From assembly GCA_014377915.1 (NCBI GenBank), contig JACMOT010000120.1:1-24830 (forward strand): a stretch of DNA of 24,830 nucleotides, in the 5' to 3' direction. The DNA is from Tardiphaga sp. (lineage in GTDB: Bacteria; Pseudomonadota; Alphaproteobacteria; Rhizobiales; Xanthobacteraceae). Below, one piece after another: positions 15,584 through 22,899 of the stretch (position 1 is its first letter; each line of letters starts with the position of its first letter). The notes below the pieces were generated by a model, which was given only the letters and a program-made list of their open reading frames with translations, was not told the origin of the DNA and ran no database searches. The position numbers and the translations under genes are program-made.

Positions 15584-16249
15584 ATGGACACCATCAAGCC
15601 GCTTCAGATCGACATCGTCTCCGACGTGGTCTGTCCATGGTGCTACATCGGCAAGCGCCGGATCGAGAACGCGCTGGCGCTGGCGCCCGAGATTCCGGTC
15701 GAGGTGCATTGGCGGCCGTTCTTTCTCAATCCCTGGATTCCCCGCGAGGGCATTGACCGCGATACCTATCTGGAAACCAAGTTCGGGTCGGTCGAGGCCT
15801 ATAAGGGTATCGCGCAGCGCGTCGTGGACGCCGCCGAGGAGGAGGGGCTGAACTACCGGCCGGAGATGGTGAAGCGGCAACCCAACACCATCGATTGCCA
15901 TCGGCTGATCCACTGGGCGGAGGCATCCGGCAAGTCGGCCGAAATCAAGCAGCGGCTGATGGAATTGTATTTTCGCGATGGCGGCGATCTCACGCTCAGC
16001 GAGACGCTGGTGCGGGCCGCGGCCGATGTCGGCCTCGATGCCGACGAGATTCGCCGCCGGCTGGCCACCGACGAGGATGTCGAACGGATTTCCGCCGGTG
16101 CCAGGGAAGCCGCCGACAAGGGCATCTCCGGGGTGCCGACTTATGTGTTCGCCGGCAAATACGCGGTGTCCGGCGCGCAGCCGCCGGATCAACTGGCGCG
16201 CGCGATCCGGCAGGTGTCGGCGGAGATCAACGCGCAGGCGGCGGAGTAG
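15584..16249 (+). CDS. DsbA-family oxidoreductase (FrnE-like, CPWC)
   Basis: 221 residues; the ATG at 15584 has GAGGA at 15573-15577. The thioredoxin-like fold starts IDIVSDVVCPWCYIGKRRIENAL, with the redox pair Cys17 and Cys20. A helical insert carries PNTIDCHRLIHWAEASGK and GGDLTLSETLVRAAADVGLD. The cis-proline loop GISGVPTYVFAGKYAVSGAQ is near residue 180. There is no signal peptide, so it acts in the cytosol, like the FrnE group of DsbA proteins linked to polyketide enzymes and to oxidative stress resistance in Deinococcus. The natural substrate is not shown by the context. It lies downstream of the XRE regulator on the same strand. Confidence 0.92.
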   Translation: MDTIKPLQIDIVSDVVCPWCYIGKRRIENALALAPEIPVEVHWRPFFLNPWIPREGIDRDTYLETKFGSVEAYKGIAQRVVDAAEEEGLNYRPEMVKRQPNTIDCHRLIHWAEASGKSAEIKQRLMELYFRDGGDLTLSETLVRAAADVGLDADEIRRRLATDEDVERISAGAREAADKGISGVPTYVFAGKYAVSGAQPPDQLARAIRQVSAEINAQAAE

Positions 16250-16342
16250 TCCAAAGCCTGTCCTGACGCGGTGCGGCATCGTTCATGCCGCTTGCAGTGC
16301 GGGGATCATTCCGAATGCGGTTTCCGCGTCGCCCCGGGCTCT

Positions 16343-16369
16343 GCGAAGCAACACGTCGTGTTGCTTCGC
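16343..16369. repeat. REP-like perfect hairpin between convergent genes
   Basis: GCGAAGCAACAC (16343-16354) is exactly complementary to GTGTTGCTTCGC (16358-16369) with a three-base loop. As at 1630, it sits between two convergent genes (the DsbA-like and acetyltransferase genes). A smaller hairpin (16273-16291, GCGGCAT/ATGCCGC) lies in the same gap. The flanking CCCCGGGCTCT and CGTCC pieces match the Bradyrhizobium palindromic repeat type I recall. Confidence 0.6.
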
Positions 16370-16412
16370 GTCCACGACAGCTTGAGCGTGTCTTGACTAA
16401 GATCCTTGCAGT

Positions 16413-17597
16413 TTACCCGCGGGTGGCGTGAAGCAATCGCCGCCCGGCGCCGTGCACGATTTGTCGCAGCCATAGCGCGGCGTGGATCAGCGGCACCACC
16501 GGATCGCGCGGCCGCAGCGGGATCAGTACGTCGCCGATCGCCAGCCGGCCACGCCAGATCGGGTCGATCATCGGATGGCCGGCGTTGGCGGTGGAGTCCG
16601 CGCTGGCGATCATCGGATCGGCGCAGAGATGGCGGGTGACGTCGAGCGTCAACTGCACCCCGGGCGACAATCTGGCGAAGCGCTCGTCGACGCCGATCTT
16701 GAAGTAGAATGCGCGATCGAGATGCCGCAGCAGGATGGCGGCAGCGACGGCGGTGTCACCGGCCCGGAGCGTGACGATCTCGCATTGCCCATAGCTGGCA
16801 AGGGCCACGGTGGCGCCACGGATGAAGGCGGCGTCGCCGGCGTCCTGCACCAGCGCGGTGCCGCGCCGGGCCTTCCAGCCGCTCGCCTCCAGCGTCAGGA
16901 ACTGTTCCAGCGCCGCCGCGACCTCGTTTGCGCTGCGGGCGATCTCGAAACGGATGTCGCCGTGCTCGGCGAGCCGGTTGCGCTGGCGCCGCAGCTCTTT
17001 CAGTTTCTTGGCGCCGAGCGCGTCGCGCAGCAATTCATCGGCGTCGCTTGTGGCGTCGAGACAGGCGCGATAATGCGATCGCAGCACGCGAACCGTGATA
17101 CCACCGCGCGCGGCGACGGCGGTGATCGCCTGCATCGCAGCGCCGCCCAGCGACATGTCGCGCAGGATCAGCGCCCTTGCACCACTGGCGCGGGCCTGCG
17201 CCATCAGGCCGCTGACGGCCGCGTCGGCCTGCTCGCGATCGAGCAGCGGCGTGTTCAGCGTGCCATAGGGATCGGCGCTGACCAGCGCGGGCAGCGGGAT
17301 GCGGTAGGCGCGCCAGGCGGAGACCACCGGCAGCAGTCCGATCAGGCGTGACGGCTCGCTCGCAGCCTCGCTCCAGGCGCTCAGCGCGGCGACATCGGTG
17401 CGGCCGCGCGCCGAGGCATTGACCGCCAGGTGCCAGTGCGGAAGGTAGTAGCCATTGGCCTCGATGGCCCGCTGCGCCAGAGCTTGCCAGGCGTCGATGC
17501 CGATCGCCGTGAGCGGTGCCGGCGCGTCATGCACCCGCACGTCTGCCGCGCGCGTGGCGCGGCGATCGTCGGCGACGGAATTTGCGATCTCAACCAC
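16413..17597 (-). CDS. GNAT-type acetyltransferase of the CelD/Acetyltransf_6 kind
   Basis: The frame is open from 17660 (TTG). I place the start at GTG 17597 because GGGGA lies eight bases before it, whereas the TTG has no ribosome site; this gives 394 residues. The order of motifs fits the two-domain Acetyltransf_6 (CelD/BioF2-like) proteins: IDAWQALAQRAIEANGYYLP near the N-terminus, LPALVSADPYGTLNTPLLD, then KLKELRRQRNRLAEHG, FLTLEASGWKARRGTAL, a GDTAVAAAILLRHLDRAFYFKIGVDERFARLSPG core and DPIWRGRLAIGDVLIPLRP. Relatives take part in polysaccharide or cell-surface modification, transferring an acyl group from acyl-CoA, but no such genes are near. The 328 bases between this start and the gene at 17926 hold no recognisable feature. 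Confidence 0.78.
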   Translation of the reverse strand: MVEIANSVADDRRATRAADVRVHDAPAPLTAIGIDAWQALAQRAIEANGYYLPHWHLAVNASARGRTDVAALSAWSEAASEPSRLIGLLPVVSAWRAYRIPLPALVSADPYGTLNTPLLDREQADAAVSGLMAQARASGARALILRDMSLGGAAMQAITAVAARGGITVRVLRSHYRACLDATSDADELLRDALGAKKLKELRRQRNRLAEHGDIRFEIARSANEVAAALEQFLTLEASGWKARRGTALVQDAGDAAFIRGATVALASYGQCEIVTLRAGDTAVAAAILLRHLDRAFYFKIGVDERFARLSPGVQLTLDVTRHLCADPMIASADSTANAGHPMIDPIWRGRLAIGDVLIPLRPRDPVVPLIHAALWLRQIVHGAGRRLLHATRG

Positions 17598-17925
17598 GTC
17601 TGGGTCCCCGGTAGCGGTGTGGCAGGTCAAGCGGACGCCTGCCGCGTTCCACCGCTTCAAGGACCACAGGCTAGATGAAAATTTCCAACATGCGGTTTGT
17701 TCGGGCGCATCATTTGATCGAAATTCGCAACCATTGTTTCACCATGGCACCCCGGAAAAGCCTGCATTTCGCGGCGAAATGCCGTCATGGCCAATGCCGC
17801 GCACCGGGAATGCCCAGGTGATCCCGGATGTTCCCGCCGCGGCCGATGATCGCAGCCGGGGACATCTTCGCGCTAGGAAGATCCCCGGACGACAGGCTAT
17901 CAAGGCCGCAAGGAGGAACCGTGCG

Positions 17926-18159
17926 ATGAGAACAGTTTTGGTGGCGACAATGGCGCTGGCGTTTCTGGCGGCCCCGGCCTCGGCCCAGATGGGCGGCAAA
18001 CGCAGTCAGGGCAGCGAGGGCCCGAAAACCCAGGAAGGCCCGAAGGTCGACGAGAAGGCCTACAAGGCCGCGATGGAGCGGATTCCCGAGCCGAAGCAAA
18101 AATATGACCCATGGGGCGGCGTGGCGCCCGCACCGGCGGCATCCGCCAAGAAGAAATAG
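17926..18159 (+). CDS. Small exported DPWG-motif protein, copy 1
   Basis: 77 residues; the ATG at 17926 has a near-perfect AAGGAGGAA at 17910-17918. A signal peptide (MRTVLVATMALAFLAAPASA) is cut before QMGGK. The mature ~57 residues are hydrophilic: a Gly/Lys/Pro region, then DEKAYKAAMERIPEPKQKYDPWGGV (EKAY at 43-46, DPWG at 61-64) and an Ala/Pro/Lys tail. The same motif, at the same residue numbers, occurs in the small exported protein at 20220. I recall similar short proteins in Bradyrhizobium but no function. It stands 162 bases before a caspase-like gene on the same strand and may share its transcript; a short hairpin at 18201-18220 lies between. Confidence 0.8.
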   Translation: MRTVLVATMALAFLAAPASAQMGGKRSQGSEGPKTQEGPKVDEKAYKAAMERIPEPKQKYDPWGGVAPAPAASAKKK

Positions 18160-18321
18160 ACCGCACGGCGCGCGGGGCTGTGAACCGCGCTTTCGTTCCG
18201 CGCGACCAATTAAGGTCGCGGCAGGCCGTCGCGGTGTGGATGCGGCGGCCGCCTGAGTTCATCCGAATCAGGCGGAATTGTCCGTCGCGCGGTCCGGCCA
18301 GGTGGCCGGGGAGGTCGCTTG

Positions 18322-19722
18322 ATGGTCGGTCCGGTCATTCGCAACGCCATGGTCGCCGCGGCGATGCTGCTCGGTTGTCACGCCGCATCGGCGGAAAACC
18401 GGATCGCGCTGGTGATCGGCCAGTCGGCCTACCGCGCGGTGGTGCCGCTGCCCAATCCGGTCAACGACGCCAGGGCGATGGCGCAGATGCTCGGCGACGC
18501 CGGGTTCGAGGTGCAGTCCGCCGCCGACCTGTCGCAGAATGAACTTCGCAGCAGGATCGCGGAATTCGCGGCCAGCGTCGCGGCGAAGGGGCCGGATACG
18601 GTGTCGCTGTTATTTTACGCCGGCCATGGCCTGCAGATCGACGGCGAAAACTATCTGGTGCCGGTCGATGTCGATCCGAAGCGCGAGGCCGACATTCCGC
18701 TGCAGGCGGTTCGGCTCAACGATATCATCAACACCCTGACCTCGGTGCCGTCGAAGACTCGCATCATTCTGCTCGATGCCTGTCGTAACGACCCGTTCCC
18801 CGCCATCAACAAGACCGCCGGCCGCGGCCTCGCGCAGGTCGACGTCAGGCTCGGGACCGCCGGCACGCTATTGTCGTTTTCGACCTCGCCCGGTGCCGAG
18901 GCCGAGGATGGCCGTGACGGTAACAGTCCGTATACGACGGCGCTGCTGCAGGCCGGACGCGAGCCCGGCCTGCCGATCGAGGAGGCGTTCAAACGGGTGC
19001 GGCTGTCGGTCAACAAGGCCACCGACGGCCGGCAGACGCCGTGGGAGAGTTCGTCGCTGGTCAATGATTTTCGCTTCTTTGGCACGGCTGACGGCGCGGC
19101 TGCTTCGCCTGTCGCCAACAAGCGCACGGCGGAGGACTGGAAACGCGAATTGAAAGGTAAGCCGGTCGAGACCGCCAACGAGCTGGTCGTCGCGGACGGA
19201 TCAGTCGAGGCCTATCAGGCGTTCGTGTCACTGGGTGTGCCGCCGCCGCTTGGCCCGCTGGCGCGCGAATGGCTGGATCGCCACTACAGGATGGTCGCCT
19301 GGAACAATGCCGTCCTCCGCAACGATGCGGCGGCGTATCGTGACTTTCTGGTCAAATATCCGGACAGCGACCTCACCGCGACGGCGCGGAAGCTCGAGGA
19401 GCGCACCCGTAACCGCCCGCCGGCCGCGAGCGTCAACGCCGCGCTGGCGCCGACCAATGTCGCGCTGACCTGTCCGTGCAGCGCGCCGCCGGCCGCGCCA
19501 CGCAAGGCGGAGAAGAGCGAGCCAGCAAAAAAGCGTGCCGACCGCACGCCGCAGCGCCGGATTCGCGAAATAGAAGAGGAAATCGTGGTTCGGCGCGCGC
19601 CGCCGGTCTATTACGACCCCGAACCGCGCGGCTCCGGTGGCATCGGGATCAGCATCGGCGGTTATGGCGGTGGTTACGGCCGTGGCGGCAATGGCGTCAG
19701 CCCCGGTCGCGGCCGCTACTGA
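18322..19722 (+). CDS. Exported caspase-like (peptidase C14) protein with Gly-rich tail
   Basis: 466 residues; the ATG at 18322 has GGGGAGG at 18308-18314, better than the TTG at 18319. The signal peptide MVGPVIRNAMVAAAMLLGCHAASA carries LLGC at 16-19, a weak lipobox, so a lipoprotein is possible. The p20-like caspase domain (about 26-250) has the catalytic dyad His102 (FYAGHGLQ) and Cys154 (LLDACRNDPF), and the substrate pocket region FSTSPGAEAEDGRDGNSPYTTALL. Clan CD peptidases of this kind usually cut after Arg, Lys or Asp; specificity here is unknown. A middle region (about 270-360) has helical repeats (AYQAFVSLG...AYRDFLVKYPDS) and resembles domains found after bacterial caspases. The C-terminus is basic and then ends in a Gly-rich segment (GGIGISIGGYGGGYGRGG). 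It ends five bases before the convergent PilZ gene. Confidence 0.9.
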   Translation: MVGPVIRNAMVAAAMLLGCHAASAENRIALVIGQSAYRAVVPLPNPVNDARAMAQMLGDAGFEVQSAADLSQNELRSRIAEFAASVAAKGPDTVSLLFYAGHGLQIDGENYLVPVDVDPKREADIPLQAVRLNDIINTLTSVPSKTRIILLDACRNDPFPAINKTAGRGLAQVDVRLGTAGTLLSFSTSPGAEAEDGRDGNSPYTTALLQAGREPGLPIEEAFKRVRLSVNKATDGRQTPWESSSLVNDFRFFGTADGAAASPVANKRTAEDWKRELKGKPVETANELVVADGSVEAYQAFVSLGVPPPLGPLAREWLDRHYRMVAWNNAVLRNDAAAYRDFLVKYPDSDLTATARKLEERTRNRPPAASVNAALAPTNVALTCPCSAPPAAPRKAEKSEPAKKRADRTPQRRIREIEEEIVVRRAPPVYYDPEPRGSGGIGISIGGYGGGYGRGGNGVSPGRGRY

Positions 19723-19727
19723 CTCCT

Positions 19728-19970
19728 TTAACCGAAGGCGACGCCGATCTGGCTGTTCCTGTTCCAGATCGGGCGGCATCGGCGCATGAAATGATCGGCT
19801 TCGATCACCAGCATGAAACTGGCGGGGAGACCGGCTGGACCGTCGAGGTCGATCCGCGCGCCGGAGTTTGAAATGTCGCGCACGGTGCGGTCGGTACCGC
19901 CGCCGCCGCCGAATGCCAGTTTGCCGCGTTTCAATACCCGGTAGCGCCGGGCTACTCGTTTCTCGATCAT
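19728..19970 (-). CDS. PilZ-domain protein (c-di-GMP binding)
   Basis: 80 residues from the ATG at 19970, just long enough for a stand-alone PilZ domain; the longer frame to 20174 adds unconserved sequence. The two c-di-GMP binding motifs are present: RxxxR at Arg5 to Arg9 (EKRVARRYRVLKRGKL) and DxSxxG at 32-37 (RDISNSGARI). A Gly5 insert (21-25) separates them. The C-terminal strand ends MRRCRPIWNRNSQIGVAFG. Such single-domain proteins act as receptors that bind a partner when c-di-GMP is high. No partner is visible, but an EAL-domain protein that should lower c-di-GMP is at 1.7-3.7 kb. It converges with the caspase gene. The 249 bases upstream hold only promoter-type sequence. Confidence 0.87.
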   Translation of the reverse strand: MIEKRVARRYRVLKRGKLAFGGGGGTDRTVRDISNSGARIDLDGPAGLPASFMLVIEADHFMRRCRPIWNRNSQIGVAFG

Positions 19971-20219
19971 CGCCGCGTCCACATTGGAATGATGTCCGCT
20001 GATAGCATCGCCATATTGCCGTTCGATAAACCCGGCAGGTGAGATCGGGGCGATGCGTTTCAGCTTTGATTTACATCGCCGCGGAAAAATACCGGGGGAT
20101 GGATGTTCGGCAGGCCGGATCGGCGTGGTTGCCGCGGCCGCGGGACGTGGCTCGGCGACCGCATTGGCGCGCATGACCTTGCGGTGTTATAAGATCCCGA
20201 ATTCTGGTGGGAGTTGCGA

Positions 20220-20483
20220 ATGAAAATGATCCGCGCGCTGGCGATGCTCATGCTGTTTACGGGGCCCGCGATGGCCCAGCACATGAACCTGATGCCAGAA
20301 CTGAAGAGCAAGTCGCCGGAGGAAAGAGAGCAGGACGCTATCACCGAGAAGGCCTATCGCGAGTCACTGCGCAAGATTCCGGATGCCAAGGCGGCCGCCG
20401 ATCCGTGGGGTACGGTGCGTAGTGACGCGCCGAAGGCTGCTCCGGCGAAGCCTCGCACCAAGACCGGCAGCGCCGCCAATTAG
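20220..20483 (+). CDS. Small exported DPWG-motif protein, copy 2
   Basis: 87 residues; the ATG at 20220 has GGTGGGAG at 20206-20213. The signal peptide MKMIRALAMLMLFTGPAMA is cut before QHMNL. The mature part is charged (ELKSKSPEEREQDAITEKAY...) and carries EKAYRESLRKIPDAKAAADPWGTV, with EKAY at 43-46 and DPWG at 61-64, exactly the positions found in the 77-residue protein at 17926. The tail is Ala/Pro/Lys-rich (APKAAPAKPRTKTG). The two proteins are clearly paralogs although their N-terminal mature parts differ. Function is unknown; periplasmic location is inferred. The last four bases overlap the end of the convergent 102-residue gene. Confidence 0.78.
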   Translation: MKMIRALAMLMLFTGPAMAQHMNLMPELKSKSPEEREQDAITEKAYRESLRKIPDAKAAADPWGTVRSDAPKAAPAKPRTKTGSAAN

Positions 20484-20788
20484 GCGGCATCCGTCGCGGT
20501 CGGGCGCGTCTGGTACTGGCGCGGAAATTCATTCGGCCAGGGCTGTGAGGTCTGGCCGGCGAGCGAATCCAGCAAAAGTCGCGCGGCATCCGAATAGGTG
20601 CCGGCATCCGGCAATGCCATCAGCCGCAGCCAGTCGGTGGGCATCTGTTCGTGCGCGTCGCGCAGCGCGAGGGCCGGGCCCCACCACCATCCCGGCGCGC
20701 GGGAGCGGTCATATTCATCGATCGCGTGCCAGCTCCCATACTCCTGAACGATCCGTCCGAACTGGAATCTTACGGCGGGGTGGATCAT
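20480..20788 (-). CDS. Hypothetical protein, 102 residues
   Basis: ATG at 20788 with GAGGA about seven bases upstream. The protein is soluble and aromatic-rich at its start (MIHPAVRFQFGRIVQEYGSW, then DRSRAPGWWWGPALALRDAHE). A helical part follows (QMPTDWLRLMALPDAGTYSDAARLLLDSLAG) and a polar tail. No family is recognised. It overlaps the end of the DPWG-motif gene by four bases in convergent orientation. The 243 bases before its start contain a 7-bp inverted repeat (20846-20852 with 20875-20881) and GCGTCCGG/GCAGCACAACGTG pieces like the REP palindromes, but no complete element. Confidence 0.6.
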   Translation of the reverse strand: MIHPAVRFQFGRIVQEYGSWHAIDEYDRSRAPGWWWGPALALRDAHEQMPTDWLRLMALPDAGTYSDAARLLLDSLAGQTSQPWPNEFPRQYQTRPTATDAA

Positions 20789-21031
20789 CGCAGTCCTCGA
20801 TCTCTCAAGCCGTCACACGACATCTGTCTGATGTGCGTTCGGCGTCGGGCGCTCCGCCAACTTCAATCCCGTTCGCGCCCGGCGCTTTGCGTCCGGCGTC
20901 GCAGCACAACGTGTCTCACAAACGCCATCCTGTGTCCGCTGGGCGTGCCGAGGCGACAGACAAGATCAGCGCGAGTTGAACCGCGGCCCGTTGCCGGTTG
21001 GCGCATCCATGGTGGAAGTAGTGGCCGCGGA

Positions 21032-21250
21032 CTAGCTCGATAATTCGGGTGGCGGGGCATGGCCGTCGGGGCCGATCGCATGGCCGTCAGACGATTGGTT
21101 ACGGCGCAGAGCCCAGTCCGAGTTCGACACTTTCAGCCATTCGGCCGCCATTTCACGCAGCAGTAGTCGCGCACCGCGATCCGCGGTTTGCGCGGCGATA
21201 TCAAGACAGGATTCCGCATAATTTTCGTAGGTTCTGCTGGGATGCGTCAT
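21032..21250 (-). CDS. Small helical protein of the YAxxCL type
   Basis: 72 residues; the ATG at 21250 has AAGGG about eight bases upstream, so the longer frame to 21418 is rejected. The core TYENYAESCLDIAAQTADRGARLLLREMAAEWLKVSN matches short rhizobial proteins with the pattern YRxYAxxCLxLAxx...R..LLxMAxxWxxLA, which are common in Bradyrhizobium and predicted to form a helical pair. No function is known for them. The last ~25 residues are polar and Pro-rich (GHAIGPDGHAPPPELSS). It is part of the run of small minus-strand genes before recA. Confidence 0.68.
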   Translation of the reverse strand: MTHPSRTYENYAESCLDIAAQTADRGARLLLREMAAEWLKVSNSDWALRRNQSSDGHAIGPDGHAPPPELSS

Positions 21251-21336
21251 GGGAGACCCTTGATATGGGTGATCTTGCATTGATCGATATGAACTCACGG
21301 CTACCTGGCTTGAATGCTCATTCCGGACCGATGCGG

Positions 21337-21575
21337 TCAGGTGTCGTTGATCGTCTCTGCTATCACTTTGAGACGGTACACCGTCTTTCCGTAATGATCC
21401 CCGACGCCCATTTTCCATTCCGGACTCTGATTCAGGTCGTTGGCAATGCGGCGAGCCGTGTCACGATAGATCATCGCAGCTGCCTCCGCGCGGCCTGTAG
21501 ATCGGGAAGGTCGGCACCTTCGCCAGATGTGCTGGCATATTTGCCTTGGCGGATATGGAAAAAATATGTCGGCAT
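21337..21575 (-). pseudogene. DUF6894-like gene broken by a one-base frameshift
   Basis: The ATG at 21575 opens MPTYFFHIRQGKYASTSGEGADLPDLQAARR, the normal start of a DUF6894-like protein, but the frame ends early at 21471. The neighbouring frame then continues the domain exactly where it stops: EAAAMIYRDTARRIANDLNQ...VYRLKVIAETINDT to 21337. One missing base near 21488-21492 (the GCGCGGAGG region read on the minus strand) would join them into a normal ~79-residue protein. A 45-residue frame from the ATG at 21474 with GGAGG before it could still be translated. Causes could be a real inactivation, a sequencing error or, least likely, programmed shifting. Confidence 0.7.
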
Positions 21576-21652
21576 GACGGTACGGCAACCTGGCCAAGCA
21601 GATTGGTCTGTTCTGTGCCGGCCCCCAGCGGCGCACTGAAATTTGCCCGGCA

Positions 21653-21865
21653 TCAGCTGGCCCAGCAGGTCAGCGGAATTTCGAACAATTCGTCCTCGGC
21701 CTCGTTGGCAACGACAATGGCGCAGCCCGCGAGCAGATCGTTCTGGGCCAGTTCGGCCGCCATCACCCTGGCGTGCAGCAGCGCTTTTTCCGCATCCGGA
21801 AACGTGGCGCCGGCTTCGTCTTCCAGAAGTGTCTTGGCAACAAAATGAAAAAAGAAGCGAGGCAT
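21653..21865 (-). CDS. DUF6894-like small protein, copy 2
   Basis: 70 residues from the ATG at 21865, matching the conserved MPRFFFH start of this family. The order is a beta strand MPRFFFHFVAKTLLEDEAGATF, a helix DAEKALLHARVMAAELAQNDL and a strand pair CAIVVANEAEDELFEIPLTCW. It is very close to the protein at 22018-22230 (both have FFFH, DEG/DEAG, ALxHAR, MAAEL or LAAEM, IVV-NE, LFEIPL and -SWNS/CWAS). The DNA of the two 3' ends is also alike (CAGCGGAATTTCGAACA in both on the plus strand), so they are tandem duplicates. The function of the family is unknown. Confidence 0.78.
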   Translation of the reverse strand: MPRFFFHFVAKTLLEDEAGATFPDAEKALLHARVMAAELAQNDLLAGCAIVVANEAEDELFEIPLTCWAS

Positions 21866-22017
21866 GGTCCGGCACCGCATTCTGGCGGGAGTAAAGTTCT
21901 CCATCACCGCCATGGCCAGGGCGCCGGTGATACCGCCAATCTAGGATTGGTTCGGCGGTTTGTCGACGCATAATTGTCATGAGCGATGCATCTGCCAAAA
22001 GCGCTTCCGCCGGCCGA

Positions 22018-22230
22018 TCAGCTGTTCCAGGACGCCAGCGGAATTTCGAACAGGTGGCCGTCATCCTCGTTTTCCACAACGATCGATCCGCCGGGCGGCG
22101 GCTGGTCCTTGGCCATCTCGGCGGCCAGTTGCCTGGCGTGGATCAGGGCAGTCTGACTATCGGCGAAGTCGCTGCCTTCGTCATCCAGGAAGCTGACTTC
22201 GGAGATGATATGGAAAAAGAATCGGGGCAC
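22018..22230 (-). CDS. DUF6894-like small protein, copy 3
   Basis: 70 residues from the ATG at 22230. The sequence MPRFFFHIISEVSFLDDEGS, then ADSQTALIHARQLAAEMAKD, then GSIVVENEDDGHLFEIPLASWNS follows the same strand-helix-strand plan as the copy at 21653. Length and position of every conserved block agree with no gaps. No membrane segment or signal is present, so it is cytosolic. The 243 bases upstream of the start (22231-22473) hold no other gene that I can support. Role unknown. Confidence 0.78.
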   Translation of the reverse strand: MPRFFFHIISEVSFLDDEGSDFADSQTALIHARQLAAEMAKDQPPPGGSIVVENEDDGHLFEIPLASWNS

Positions 22231-22473
22231 GGGATGACCAGGGCTGATGCGCGAAAATATCTCTCCGGCATGGTAATGCCGTGAAGAACATGGTACCGCT
22301 AACCCGAGTTGACGCGTACGTCGACCACAAAGTGCGCCAATGCAAGATAAAGCCGCAGCTTGTGTTGTATGTGACGCCGCGCGGGATCAGCCAGTGACGC
22401 CAGCTCCTGTCCGCCGCGAGAGCGGCGATATCGACGCCGGCTTACCTGCTGTGATGATCGCGGACGCCGGCGT

Positions 22474-22728
22474 TCACAGCCTTTTGGCCTTGAACGAGAA
22501 CCTGTAGATTACAATCCCATCGCCGTCACAGACGTCGAGCCGCCAATCGAGGTCGGCCTCGATCTTGCCGTGCATGCCGCGGATCAGCTCACAGGCCGTC
22601 AACGCGCCTTCGTGCCAGGCATCTTCAACGCTGTCGAAGGCCAGCGGATCGCTTTCGTGCAATTGCAATCCGTTGGTGAAAACCCGGAATTGAAAATAAG
22701 TCTTCGGTGTCGAATACGGAACGTGCAT
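22474..22728 (-). CDS. Small protein, paralog A (DUF6894-related?)
   Basis: 84 residues from the ATG at 22728. A TTG at 22761 would add 11 residues, but the upstream DNA is conserved with paralog B in a different reading frame, so it is leader and not coding. The body FQFRVFTNGLQLHESDPLAFDSVEDAWHEGALTACELIRGMHGKIEADLDWRLDVCDGDGIVIYRFSFKAKRL agrees closely with the protein at 23457. The strand-helix-strand plan, with a D-W-x-L-x-V-x-D-x-x-G ending, resembles DUF6894, so a distant relation is possible. No function is known. Confidence 0.75.
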   Translation of the reverse strand: MHVPYSTPKTYFQFRVFTNGLQLHESDPLAFDSVEDAWHEGALTACELIRGMHGKIEADLDWRLDVCDGDGIVIYRFSFKAKRL

Positions 22729-22794
22729 GGGGTGCGCCTGTTGATCAGGCGGGGGCGCCAAAAGCCCTCAGTCACCGACGATTGCCGAGGTCCA
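22729..22794 (-). promoter_or_regulatory. Conserved leader of paralog A
   Basis: Plus-strand 22741-22758 is identical to 23722-23739 (18 bases, TTGATCAGGCGGGGGCGC), followed by a shared GTCACCGAC and ATTGCCGAG. The block directly precedes the ATG of each paralog with a one-base difference in spacing, so it is a shared non-coding leader or promoter segment. Confidence 0.55.
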
Positions 22795-22899
22795 CACGGT
22801 GATAGTCAAGGCTAGCCAATTCGAGTCGGAAAAGCGACTCTTATCCAGCTCCGGCACGGTTCCGCCGTGGGAAGTTGCCAGGCCTATCGCCGCATGGGA

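Noticed and set aside
18201..18220. Short hairpin CGCGACC/GGTCGCG between the DPWG gene and caspase
   Set aside because: Seven-bp stem without T-run; too weak to call a terminator.
21471..22079. 202-codon minus-strand frame containing the broken DUF6894-like start
   Set aside because: Its first two thirds overlap the intact DUF6894-like copy out of frame; only the last 34 codons are genuine.
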